From Variovorax paradoxus (GTDB lineage Bacteria; Pseudomonadota; Gammaproteobacteria; Burkholderiales; Burkholderiaceae_C), in contig NZ_JXQQ01000044.1 in assembly GCF_000834655.1 (NCBI RefSeq), positions 62,001-126,000 on the forward strand: DNA of 64,000 bases, in the 5' to 3' direction. The notes under the pieces are model-generated. The model was not told the DNA's origin. It did no database searches and saw only the letters and a program-made list of their open reading frames with translations. Positions 1 to 7,892 of the stretch are shown piece after piece. How positions within the stretch are numbered: position 1 is the stretch's first letter; each line of letters begins with the position of its first letter. The translations under genes and the position numbers were made by a program.

Positions 1-411
1 CCATCTCACCCACAGGATTCTTTTGCATCTGTGCAGCCTAGGAAAAATCCTTCCAATCCTCCGCCATTCGTGAGAATCCGGGCACTGTTGTCCGAGCCAA
101 CCGTCCGTCATGTGACAGTTCTAACGCGCAACATCTCCCGTAAGACGAGAGGAAGCTTTACGGTCGTTAGCAATCATAGCAGCCCGACTTTTTGCCTCAC
201 GCCGCTCATCGCCTTTGGCAATCGATGCGAACAGGTGTCGGCTGAGGTTCTGGCGCAACCGCTTACGCAAGGCCGTTGAAGAGCCAGTACTTCGCGACAT
301 CGGGCGACGCGGAGGACCGGCGGCGTTTCGGGCGCGATTGGGGCATCAGGTATAACACGAGGCCATCCGACGACCTCTCGCAGGAAGCGCATCAAAGCAG
401 CGAACTACTCG
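1..411. other. Intergenic region upstream of the surface-glycan locus
   Basis: No convincing gene lies here. Short open frames exist on both strands but have no recognisable domain, signal peptide or ribosome site. The stretch is less GC-rich than the rest of the window. A TATAAC hexamer at 351-356 lies about 55 bases before the first gene and could be a -10 box, but no good -35 box sits 16-18 bases upstream. It probably holds the promoter of the gene at 412 and the end of whatever lies to the left. Confidence 0.4.
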
Positions 412-1764
412 ATGAATTCCAGGTTTACGCCACAAATTGTAAAAATCGCCACCATCGGCGTATTCATCGTTTTCGCTCTTTGCATATATCCGGTGTCGCG
501 CGCGCACCCTTGGTCGGACGATTGGACTTACCCCGGAATTTACGGCTCCAATTGGAAAGAATTTTTCCAATGGGTTGTTGCACAGCACGTCGATCATCGA
601 ATCCCCATCATCAAACTCGTTCAATACGGATTGTTGAAAGCGAGCCGATTCGATTTTCGAGTTTTGCTTCTGTTCAATGCCGCCATCGCTACTGTGGGAG
701 CACTGGCGCTGGCCGGTGCAGCGCGCTTGCACCGAGGGGCGGCGCATTGGGGCGACCTGGTCATTCCGCTGACGGTCCTGAACTTCGGGTTCGGCCTTTA
801 TGCATGGGCATTCTCTGCACAGTTCAGCTTCTGCATTGCGCTCAGCTTCGTGTTTCTATTTCTATTCATGAAGTCGCAATCCGCGAACTCCGGGCCCTTG
901 CTGATTGCAGCGATGGTGGCGCTATGGGCATGCGCCCTGTGTGGCATGAATGGCGCCATCGTAGCCACGGTGATTTCGGCGGCCATCCTGGTACTTGCGA
1001 TTCGCCAGAAGGCCTGGAATACCCAACGCGCCATGATCGCCGGCCCTGCGTCCGTGCTCGCGACGACGGCAGCGGTCTTTCTCACGTGGCAGCCATCCGG
1101 AACCACGCTCGCTGCGCAGACCGATCCCGCGACGCGCATGCTTTCGTGGGCGCGCCACCTCGTGGAATCCAGCTTCATCGTGGACGGCTGGCTGCAGGGC
1201 TACTGGCGCCCCATCCTGTGCGCAGTGTTCTTTGGCGCGGCGCTGGTGCGCGTACTGGCCTATCTGATGCAGGCTCTGCGCCGCGGCAACGCCGACATGG
1301 CGAAGGTCGCGCTCCACGCCACCCTCCTGGCGTACGCCATGCTTTTCGTCTCGATCGTGCTCGGGCGCTCGCGCAGCGGCGAATGGTCGCCCGGCCTGGA
1401 GATGCACTACGGCTACCTCGTGGTGGCCCTGGTTCCGCTCTCCTGGATCATCGTGACGGAATCGGGAAAGAAGACGCTGGCGAGATGGGCATTGGCAGCG
1501 GTGCTGGTGGTTGCATATGGACACGCCTTCAGATGGGGAGCGCTTTATCGCTTGCATGATGTTCGCGACAACAATGCCCAGTACAGCAACGCCACCTTGG
1601 CCATCGGTTCTCAGGAGGCTCCGGAGTCGCTGGCCAAGCGCAAGATCGCCAGCTATTTCTTCGTCGATACGCCGGACACCCAGGGCACCGTCGCACAGGG
1701 GATCGCCAAGCTGCGACAGGTAGGCGGTCCGCTCTACAAGACGCCGCCCGCGGCATCGAACTGA
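412..1764 (+). CDS. Polytopic membrane protein, possible GT-C-type glycosyltransferase
   Basis: This 450-residue protein has roughly nine or ten hydrophobic segments, starting at residues 11-27, and a soluble C-terminal tail of about 70 residues. Just after the first membrane segment is an acidic SDDW motif (residues 35-38). A paired acidic residue in the first periplasmic loop is typical of GT-C enzymes such as ArnT and PMT, which use polyprenyl-phosphate sugars. A second conserved-looking loop, around EMHYGYLV, comes before the last membrane pair. I cannot place it in a named family, so the enzyme role is inferred from topology, this motif and the neighbouring FkbM and arabinose genes. Codon use is less GC-biased at the 5' end than in its neighbours. 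It could instead be a polymerase or a transporter. Confidence 0.55.
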   Translation: MNSRFTPQIVKIATIGVFIVFALCIYPVSRAHPWSDDWTYPGIYGSNWKEFFQWVVAQHVDHRIPIIKLVQYGLLKASRFDFRVLLLFNAAIATVGALALAGAARLHRGAAHWGDLVIPLTVLNFGFGLYAWAFSAQFSFCIALSFVFLFLFMKSQSANSGPLLIAAMVALWACALCGMNGAIVATVISAAILVLAIRQKAWNTQRAMIAGPASVLATTAAVFLTWQPSGTTLAAQTDPATRMLSWARHLVESSFIVDGWLQGYWRPILCAVFFGAALVRVLAYLMQALRRGNADMAKVALHATLLAYAMLFVSIVLGRSRSGEWSPGLEMHYGYLVVALVPLSWIIVTESGKKTLARWALAAVLVVAYGHAFRWGALYRLHDVRDNNAQYSNATLAIGSQEAPESLAKRKIASYFFVDTPDTQGTVAQGIAKLRQVGGPLYKTPPAASN

Positions 1765-1785
1765 GCCTCGGGACGTCACAACCCC

Positions 1786-3147
1786 ATGCCCACGAACACC
1801 CCTCATCCCGTCACCACACGCTACGGCCTGATGCATCTGCTCGGGCGGGATTCCATCGTGTCGGAATCGCTGGCGCTGTACGGCGAGTGGGCCCAGCAGG
1901 AGATCGACTTCCTCGCCCATTTCATCGCGCCGGGATCGGCGGTGCTCGACGTCGGCGCCTTCATCGGAACGCACACGCTGGCCTTCTCCACGTTGGTGGG
2001 CGACCGGGGCACCGTGATCGCGTTCGAACCGCGCGCCGAAGCCTTCGAGCTGCTGACCCGCAACATGCAGGACAACCAGCGCACGAACGTTCGCCTTCAC
2101 CAGCAAGGCGTCTCCGACGCACCGGCCAGCATCCAGCTGCACCGGATGCCATCCGGCGCCCTGACGAACTTCGCGGGGCTGGCGCTCGAGGACGACGACA
2201 AAGGCCCGGCCTCGGGGCCTGCGTACGAAGTGCCGCTCGTGACCGTCGACAGCCTCGCGCTTTCCGCCGTCGGCCTGCTAAAGATCGACGTCGAGGGCAT
2301 GGAAAGGCAGGTGCTCGACGGCGCGCGCGAGACGATCGCTTCCTTCAAGCCCGCGGTGTTCGCCGAGGCCAACTCGATTGCCGCCGGATTGAAGATCCTC
2401 ACGTGGTGCCAAGCAAATGGCTACGAATGCCTGGGGCACCTGACCGACGCCTTCAATCCGGAGAACTTCAACGGCCAGGCGCGCAGCATCTTCGACGGCG
2501 GCAGGGAACTCAACCTCCTGCTGCTGCCGGCTGGCCGGGCACTGCCCGAGGGCCTGCCGTGGGTGTTCGCGATCGACAACGCGGACGACATGGCGGCCGT
2601 GATGCTTCACAAGCCGCAGTACCCCCACGAGGTATTGAGGCTTGCGAACAGGGGGCAGGGGCCGGGCCTGTCGTATCCGTCTCCGGCCGCGCAGGCTGCG
2701 ACGCAGGCCCACCAGAAACTCGAGAGCGAGGTATCGGACCTGCGGGCCGAAGTGCAGGCAGCCCAGGCCGCGCAGCGCGCCCAGGCTGCCGCGTTGCAGG
2801 CCGCCGCACAGGCCGCACAGGCTGCTTCGCAGACGCGCGAAAGACTGCAAGGTGAACTGAACGCCCTGCAATCCGCACTCGCTGCGGCAGAGGCAAAGAC
2901 TGATGCGCTGACGACGCAGTTGACGCAGGCGCTCATGGCGCAGGGCCGCGTCGGCCTGCAGCTCGCAGACGCCACGAGCGACCTCGTACACGCGAACGCC
3001 TACCTCGATACCCTGAAGAACCACCACGAAACGGCATTGGCCGAACTGGCCGCCCTTCGCAACAGCCGCTCGTGGAAATTCACTGCGCCCTTGCGCGATG
3101 TGGGCGGCCGGATGCGAGCCGTGCTGAACCGTTTCAGGCCTCGCTGA
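1786..3147 (+). CDS. FkbM-family methyltransferase with C-terminal coiled coil
   Basis: The first 250 residues form an FkbM-type SAM-dependent methyltransferase. Motif I is VLDVGAFIGTHT at residues 53-64, an acidic end-of-strand follows in AFEPRAEAFE, and LLKIDVEGME is the typical post-II FkbM signature. Residues about 300-400 are an Ala/Gln/Glu-rich region with heptad-like spacing, so a long coiled coil. The protein ends with an SRSWKFTAPLR segment, which recurs at the C-termini of surface-polysaccharide methyltransferases and glycosyltransferases. FkbM proteins usually O-methylate sugars or polyketides. In this locus the likely substrate is a glycan, perhaps as a capping methyl with the coiled coil acting as ruler or scaffold; that is inference. 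It starts 22 bases after the upstream gene stops. Confidence 0.85.
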   Translation: MPTNTPHPVTTRYGLMHLLGRDSIVSESLALYGEWAQQEIDFLAHFIAPGSAVLDVGAFIGTHTLAFSTLVGDRGTVIAFEPRAEAFELLTRNMQDNQRTNVRLHQQGVSDAPASIQLHRMPSGALTNFAGLALEDDDKGPASGPAYEVPLVTVDSLALSAVGLLKIDVEGMERQVLDGARETIASFKPAVFAEANSIAAGLKILTWCQANGYECLGHLTDAFNPENFNGQARSIFDGGRELNLLLLPAGRALPEGLPWVFAIDNADDMAAVMLHKPQYPHEVLRLANRGQGPGLSYPSPAAQAATQAHQKLESEVSDLRAEVQAAQAAQRAQAAALQAAAQAAQAASQTRERLQGELNALQSALAAAEAKTDALTTQLTQALMAQGRVGLQLADATSDLVHANAYLDTLKNHHETALAELAALRNSRSWKFTAPLRDVGGRMRAVLNRFRPR

Positions 3148-3342
3148 CGCGGGCAAGAGGCCGTGCGAGCGCCCGCTGCGGGGGGCCGCGCGAAGGCATT
3201 TAGCTCGGGGCAATGCCAATAGAATCCTCGTTTTTGCATCTCATCCCGCGAACATGCGTACCGTCGCTGAAACTCGAGTCTTGCAGCCACGGCAAATCAA
3301 CCCGTCGCAACGTCCCCGGGACGCCAAGGCTGACCCGTTGCC

Positions 3343-4842
3343 ATGAGCGCATTGCCCCACGTGCGAGATGACACTGGCACGCCCTCTTCCCTCGCTTCGC
3401 CCGTCTCTTCCACGACCGCGGGCCAACGGATCATCGCGGTCGACCTCGATGGAACACTGATCCGTTCAGACCTCCTTGTCGAAAGCGTCTTCCTGCTGCT
3501 CAGGTACCACCCCCTGCTCTTCGTGCGGGCCCTGTTCTGGGTCCTGAAGGGCAAGGCCTATTTCAAGCGCAGGATCGCCGATGCGGTCTCGCCCATCGTC
3601 CAGACGCTGCCCTACAACCAGCCGCTCATCGCGTGGCTCGAGGTGCAGAAGAAAGCCGGCGCGCGCCTCGTGCTGGCCACGGCGTCGGAGACTCGCCTCG
3701 CCAGGGAAGTCGCCGCCCACGTGGGCCTCTTCGACGAAGTCCTCGGCACCGAGAACGAGAACCTCGCATCGACCAACAAGCGCAAGGCGCTGGTCGCTCG
3801 CTACGGTGAGCAGGGCTTCGAGTACGTCGGCAACTCGTCGGCCGACCTGAACGTGTGGCGCTCCGCTAGCGTCGTGCACGTGGTGAACCCCGAGTTCGGC
3901 GTGCTCGCGCGCGCGCGCCGGATGGGACGCACGGGGCAGGTGTTCGACGATCGCGCCAGCTACCTGCGCGTGCTGCGCAAGGCGCTGCGCCTGCACCAGT
4001 GGGCCAAGAACCTGCTGGTGTTCGTGCCCCTCCTGGCAACCCACCAGCTGATGAACCTGGACCTGCTGCTCAACGGCGTGCTGGCATTCATCTGCTTTGG
4101 CATGTGCGCATCGAGCGTATACATCCTGAACGACCTGCTCGACCTGAAGGACGACCGGCAGCACCGCACCAAGCGCAACCGGCCGCTCGCGGCCGGGACC
4201 TTCCCGATGGTGCACGCCATGGTCTGGATGGCGGCGCTGCTCGTGCTGGCATTCGGGCTGGCGCTGCTGTTGCTGCCCTGGCGATTTGCGCTCGTGCTCT
4301 GCGCGTACTACGTGCTCACGCTCGGCTACTCGCTCTGGATCAAGCGGCTGGTGATGCTCGACGTGATCACGCTGGCCATGCTCTACACGGTGCGCGTGGT
4401 CGCCGGCGCGGCAGCCATCGTGGCGCCGCTGACGTTCTGGATCCTCGCGTTCTGCATGTTCATGTTCCTGAGCCTCGCGTTCGTCAAGCGCTACACGGAG
4501 CTCTACGACGCCAAGGAACAGCGCAAGGGCGACGCCGTGCCCGGCCGGGGCTACCAGCTGCAGGATTTCGAGCTGCTCGCCTCGCTCGGCGGCTCGTCGG
4601 GCTACCTGTCGGTGCTGGTGCTGGCGCTCTACATCAACGACACCTCGGCATTGACCCTCTACGGGCACCCCAAGCTCTTGTGGATGGCTTGCCCGCTGCT
4701 CCTGTTCTGGCTGAGCCGCGTCTGGCTGATCGCGCACCGCGGCCAGATGAACGACGACCCCATCGTCTTCGCGCTGCGCGATCGCGTGAGCCAGTTGATC
4801 GGCCTCGCGTTTGCAAGCACCTTCGTCCTCGCCTCGCTTTGA
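3343..4842 (+). CDS. HAD phosphatase-UbiA prenyltransferase fusion (polyprenyl-phosphate phosphoribosyltransferase-like)
   Basis: Two domains are fused in 499 residues. Residues about 28-200 are HAD-like: motif I DLDGT at 34-38, motif II in VLATASE, and motif IV GNSSAD near 163-168. Residues about 205-499 are a UbiA integral-membrane prenyltransferase with the Asp-rich NDLLDLKDD motif at 263-271 and a second polar loop YTELYDAKEQRKGD. In mycobacteria the UbiA homologue Rv3806c transfers 5-phosphoribose from PRPP to decaprenyl phosphate, and a phosphatase then removes the 5-phosphate. A fusion of both activities fits that pathway and fits the DprE1- and DprE2-like genes directly downstream. 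The GTG-free ATG start follows a 195-base gap, so the operon promoter may lie in 3148-3342. Motif IV has Asn where the first acidic residue is usual. Confidence 0.85.
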   Translation: MSALPHVRDDTGTPSSLASPVSSTTAGQRIIAVDLDGTLIRSDLLVESVFLLLRYHPLLFVRALFWVLKGKAYFKRRIADAVSPIVQTLPYNQPLIAWLEVQKKAGARLVLATASETRLAREVAAHVGLFDEVLGTENENLASTNKRKALVARYGEQGFEYVGNSSADLNVWRSASVVHVVNPEFGVLARARRMGRTGQVFDDRASYLRVLRKALRLHQWAKNLLVFVPLLATHQLMNLDLLLNGVLAFICFGMCASSVYILNDLLDLKDDRQHRTKRNRPLAAGTFPMVHAMVWMAALLVLAFGLALLLLPWRFALVLCAYYVLTLGYSLWIKRLVMLDVITLAMLYTVRVVAGAAAIVAPLTFWILAFCMFMFLSLAFVKRYTELYDAKEQRKGDAVPGRGYQLQDFELLASLGGSSGYLSVLVLALYINDTSALTLYGHPKLLWMACPLLLFWLSRVWLIAHRGQMNDDPIVFALRDRVSQLIGLAFASTFVLASL

Positions 4843-6176
4843 ACGCGCGCACCCGCCTGTCCTGGGGAAGGTACCCGCAGCATCCGCAGACGGTCCATCC
4901 CGTCCAGTGGCCTTCGGAGGTCGAAGGCGCCGTGGCCGAAGCGCTCGCGGCCGCCACCGGCGGCACCCTGGCGTTCGGCATGGGCCGCAGCTACGGCGAT
5001 TCGTGCATGGCCGCGTCGGACCACGTGGTCGCCACGGCGGGCTTCGACCGGGTGCTCTCCGCGGACTGGGACACCGGCACGATCGTTGCCCAGCCGGGCC
5101 TCACCCTCGGCGCCCTGATCGACATGGCCCTGCCGCGCGGCTGGTTCCTGCCCGTCACGCCCGGCACCAAGTTCGTCACACTCGGCGGCGCGGTCGCCAA
5201 CGACGTGCACGGCAAGAACCACCATGTGACGGGCACCTTCGGCCGCCACGTGAAGCGCCTGTCGCTGCTGCGGACCGACGAAGGCGTCGTCGAGTGCTCG
5301 CCCGACGTCAACGCCGAGCTGTTCGAGGCGACTGTCGGCGGGCTCGGACTCACCGGCATCGTGCTGTCGGTCGAGCTGCAGTTGCGCCGCGTCGAATCGG
5401 CGTATGTCGACCAGTGCGCCATCAAGTTCGGCGGCCTCGACGAATTCTTCGCGCTGTCCGAAGAACTGGATGCCCGCCATGAATACGCAGTCGCCTGGGT
5501 CGATTGCCTGGCCACGGGACGGCATGCTGGGCGAGGCCACTACATCGTCGGGAATCACGCCACCGACGGACGGCTGCAGATCGCGCCGCCGCGGCCCAGG
5601 AGCATGCCGGTGGACCCGCCCTTCTCGCTGGTCAACGGTCTGACGCTCAAGGCTTTCAACACTCTCTATTACCACCGCCAGCAGACGAAGCGCGTGACCT
5701 CGGTCGTCGGCTACGACCCCTTCTTCTATCCGCTGGACGGCCTGCTGCAATGGAACCGCATGTACGGACGCGGCGGCTTCCAGCAATACCAATGCGTGAT
5801 CCCGCACGCGAACGCCCGCGACGCGATCCGCGCGATGCTCGCGGAAATCGCGCGCAGCGGCAGCGGCTCCTTCCTCGCGGTGCTCAAGCGCTGCGGCGAC
5901 ATCCGCTCGCCAGGGTTGCTTTCCTTTCCACTGGAGGGCGTTTCGCTCGCGCTCGATTTCGCGCAGCGCGACACCGCCAACGCCACCCTGTTCGCCCGGC
6001 TCGACGCGCTGGTCGACGAAGCGGGCGGGCGCCTCTATCCGGCCAAGGATGCGCACATGGGCGCAATCCATTTCCAGAAGGCCTATCCCGCGTGGCCCCG
6101 CGTCGAAGCGCTTCGCGACCGCCATCTGCAATCCCGCTTCTGGCAGCGGGTTACTCAACGGGGCCTCACCTCATGA
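4839..6176 (+). CDS. FAD-linked oxidase, DprE1-like (polyprenyl-phosphoribose 2'-epimerase subunit 1)
   Basis: I place the start at TTG 4839, overlapping the previous stop by four bases (TTGA), giving 445 residues; no later start keeps the N-terminal FAD domain. The FAD_binding_4 fold is clear: GMGRSYGDS, VTLGGAVANDVHG, then HGKNHH at 124-129 and TVGGLGLTG. The C-terminal half keeps DprE1 features such as QWNRMYGRGGFQQYQ, and the catalytic-type lysine in RLYPAKD (K403). In Mycobacterium tuberculosis DprE1 oxidises decaprenyl-phospho-ribose at C2'. The cysteine attacked by benzothiazinones (C387 there, in ICVDF) corresponds here to alanine 371 in LALDF, by my alignment from memory. The DprE2-like partner is directly downstream. 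Substrate identity is inferred from family and context. Confidence 0.87.
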   Translation: MNARTRLSWGRYPQHPQTVHPVQWPSEVEGAVAEALAAATGGTLAFGMGRSYGDSCMAASDHVVATAGFDRVLSADWDTGTIVAQPGLTLGALIDMALPRGWFLPVTPGTKFVTLGGAVANDVHGKNHHVTGTFGRHVKRLSLLRTDEGVVECSPDVNAELFEATVGGLGLTGIVLSVELQLRRVESAYVDQCAIKFGGLDEFFALSEELDARHEYAVAWVDCLATGRHAGRGHYIVGNHATDGRLQIAPPRPRSMPVDPPFSLVNGLTLKAFNTLYYHRQQTKRVTSVVGYDPFFYPLDGLLQWNRMYGRGGFQQYQCVIPHANARDAIRAMLAEIARSGSGSFLAVLKRCGDIRSPGLLSFPLEGVSLALDFAQRDTANATLFARLDALVDEAGGRLYPAKDAHMGAIHFQKAYPAWPRVEALRDRHLQSRFWQRVTQRGLTS

Positions 6177-6919
6177 CGACAAAGAACATCCTGATCATCG
6201 GCGCGACCTCCGGCATCGCCGAGGCCGTGGCGCGCCGCTATGCGGCGTCGAACTGCAACTTCGTGCTCGTGGGCCGGGACACCGCCAAGCTCGACGTCAT
6301 CGCGAGCGACCTTGCCGCGCGCGGCGCGGCAAGTGTCCATGTGCTGCCATGGGACGCGAACGACGTCGCGCAGGCTGGCGCAACGATCGCCGGCGCGTGG
6401 CAGCAACTCGGCACCGTAGACCTCGCGCTGATCGCGCACGGCTCGCTGCCCGACCAGGCGCGCGCCGAGGAAGACCTGGCCTACGCCGTCGAACAGTTCC
6501 GCCTCAACGGCGAGAGCGCCGTCGTCTGCATGCTGGCGCTCGCGCAGCATTTCCGCAAACAAGGCAACGGCACGCTCGCGGTGATCGGCTCGGTGGCCGG
6601 CGACCGGGGCCGGCCGACCAACTACGTGTATGGCGCCGCCAAGGGTGCGGTGGAAGATTGCGCCTCGGGCCTGAGAGCGAGCCTCTTCAAGCAGGGCGTG
6701 CACCTGCTGCTCATCAAGCCAGGCTTCGTCGCGACGCCGATGACGGCGCACCTGGAACTGCCGGGTGCATTGACGGCCTCGGCCGACCAGGTGGCGCAGG
6801 ACATCCAGCGCGCCGTGGCACGCGGCAGCGACGTGCTCTACACGCGCTGGTTCTGGCGCTGGATCATGCTGATCATCAAGAGCATCCCCACCCTGGTCTT
6901 CAAGCGCCTGAGCCTCTGA
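6173..6919 (+). CDS. SDR reductase, DprE2-like (polyprenyl-phospho-2-keto-pentose reductase)
   Basis: This 248-residue classical short-chain dehydrogenase has the cofactor motif GATSGIAEA near the N-terminus, a catalytic serine region VIGSVAG, and the active-site pair Y153 and K157 in YGAAK. Its C-terminus is an amphipathic or hydrophobic tail (FWRWIMLIIKSIPTL), which is also seen in DprE2 and suits a lipid-linked substrate at the inner membrane. Its ATG overlaps the previous TGA (ATGA at 6173-6176), so the two products are probably made together, as expected for the two halves of the ribose-to-arabinose epimerase. Together they would turn polyprenyl-phospho-ribofuranose into polyprenyl-phospho-D-arabinofuranose. 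Confidence 0.85.
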   Translation: MTTKNILIIGATSGIAEAVARRYAASNCNFVLVGRDTAKLDVIASDLAARGAASVHVLPWDANDVAQAGATIAGAWQQLGTVDLALIAHGSLPDQARAEEDLAYAVEQFRLNGESAVVCMLALAQHFRKQGNGTLAVIGSVAGDRGRPTNYVYGAAKGAVEDCASGLRASLFKQGVHLLLIKPGFVATPMTAHLELPGALTASADQVAQDIQRAVARGSDVLYTRWFWRWIMLIIKSIPTLVFKRLSL

Positions 6920-6956
6920 CGCGCACCGCGCACCAAAGACAAATCACGCAAAACCC

Positions 6957-7892
6957 ATGAACAAGAAAATCGTACTGCCCGGCGGCGCCGGCCTCGTGGG
7001 CCAGAACCTGGTGGCACGCCTGCGGGCACGTGGCTACACGGACATCGTCGTGCTCGACAAGCACGAGCACAACCTCGAAGTCCTGCGCAAGACGCAGGAC
7101 GGCATCACGGCGGAGCACGCCGACCTCGCCAGGCCCGGCACCTGGCAGCGGCACTTCGAAGGCGCGCACACCGTCGTCATGTTGCAGGCGCAGATCGGCG
7201 GCATCGACTACAAGGAATTCGAGGACAACAACGTGGCCTCGACCCAGCTCATCCTCGAAGAGATTCGAAAGCACAAGATCCCTCAGCTGGTCCACATCAG
7301 CTCATCGGTGGTGGAGTCGGTGGCCGATGACTTCTACACGCGCAGCAAGAAGGAGCAGGAGCGCATCGTGCTGGAGAGCGGCATCGAATGCCCGATCCTG
7401 CGGCCGACGCTGATGTTCGGCTGGTTCGACCGCAAGCACCTGGGCTGGCTGTCGCGCTTCATGGCGCGCGTGCCGGTTTTTCCGATTCCGGGCAACGGCA
7501 AGTTCATGCGCCAGCCGCTGTACGTGGGCGACTTCTGCAACGTGATCATCAGCTGCATCGAGAACGACGTGCGCACCGGCATCTTCAACATCACGGGCCA
7601 CGAACAGGTCGACTACATCGACATCATTCGCGAAATCAAGCGCGTGACGAAAGCCAAGGCCCATATCGTGAAGATCCCCTACGGCCTCTTCTATGCGCTG
7701 CTGTGGGTCTGGTCGCTCTTCGACCGCAACCCGCCCTTCACCACGCAGCAGCTGCAGGCGCTGGTGGCGCGCGACGAATTCGAAGTCATCGACTGGCCCG
7801 GCATCTTCGGCGTACGCAGCACGCCCTTCGCCGAGGCCATCGAGGAAACCTTCAACCACCCGGTCTACAGCCAGGTTGCATTGGAGTTCTGA
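6957..7892 (+). CDS. NAD-dependent epimerase/dehydratase family protein
   Basis: This 311-residue extended-SDR protein has the nucleotide motif GGAGLVGQN near residue 9, the serine region HISSSVVES, and the catalytic-type Y127xxxK131 in YTRSK. The C-terminal part resembles sugar-nucleotide epimerases, with ITGHEQVDYIDI and a hydrophobic stretch IPYGLFYALLWVWSLF that could touch a membrane. Its substrate is unknown. It sits between the DprE2-like gene and a HemY-like FAD protein, with its stop directly abutting the next ATG. It is not part of the three-step arabinose route known from mycobacteria, so it may modify the lipid-linked pentose or make another sugar for the same glycan. Confidence 0.8.
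   Translation: MNKKIVLPGGAGLVGQNLVARLRARGYTDIVVLDKHEHNLEVLRKTQDGITAEHADLARPGTWQRHFEGAHTVVMLQAQIGGIDYKEFEDNNVASTQLILEEIRKHKIPQLVHISSSVVESVADDFYTRSKKEQERIVLESGIECPILRPTLMFGWFDRKHLGWLSRFMARVPVFPIPGNGKFMRQPLYVGDFCNVIISCIENDVRTGIFNITGHEQVDYIDIIREIKRVTKAKAHIVKIPYGLFYALLWVWSLFDRNPPFTTQQLQALVARDEFEVIDWPGIFGVRSTPFAEAIEETFNHPVYSQVALEF

Noticed and set aside
31-395. Two short frames (one per strand) at the left edge
   Set aside because: No motif, no ribosome site and biased composition; both look like chance frames in an upstream region.
3999-4838. Long upstream extension of the DprE1-like gene
   Set aside because: This in-frame stretch overlaps the UbiA gene and reads as Arg/Ala-rich nonsense. The TTG at 4839, overlapping the UbiA stop, gives a normal DprE1-like N-terminus.
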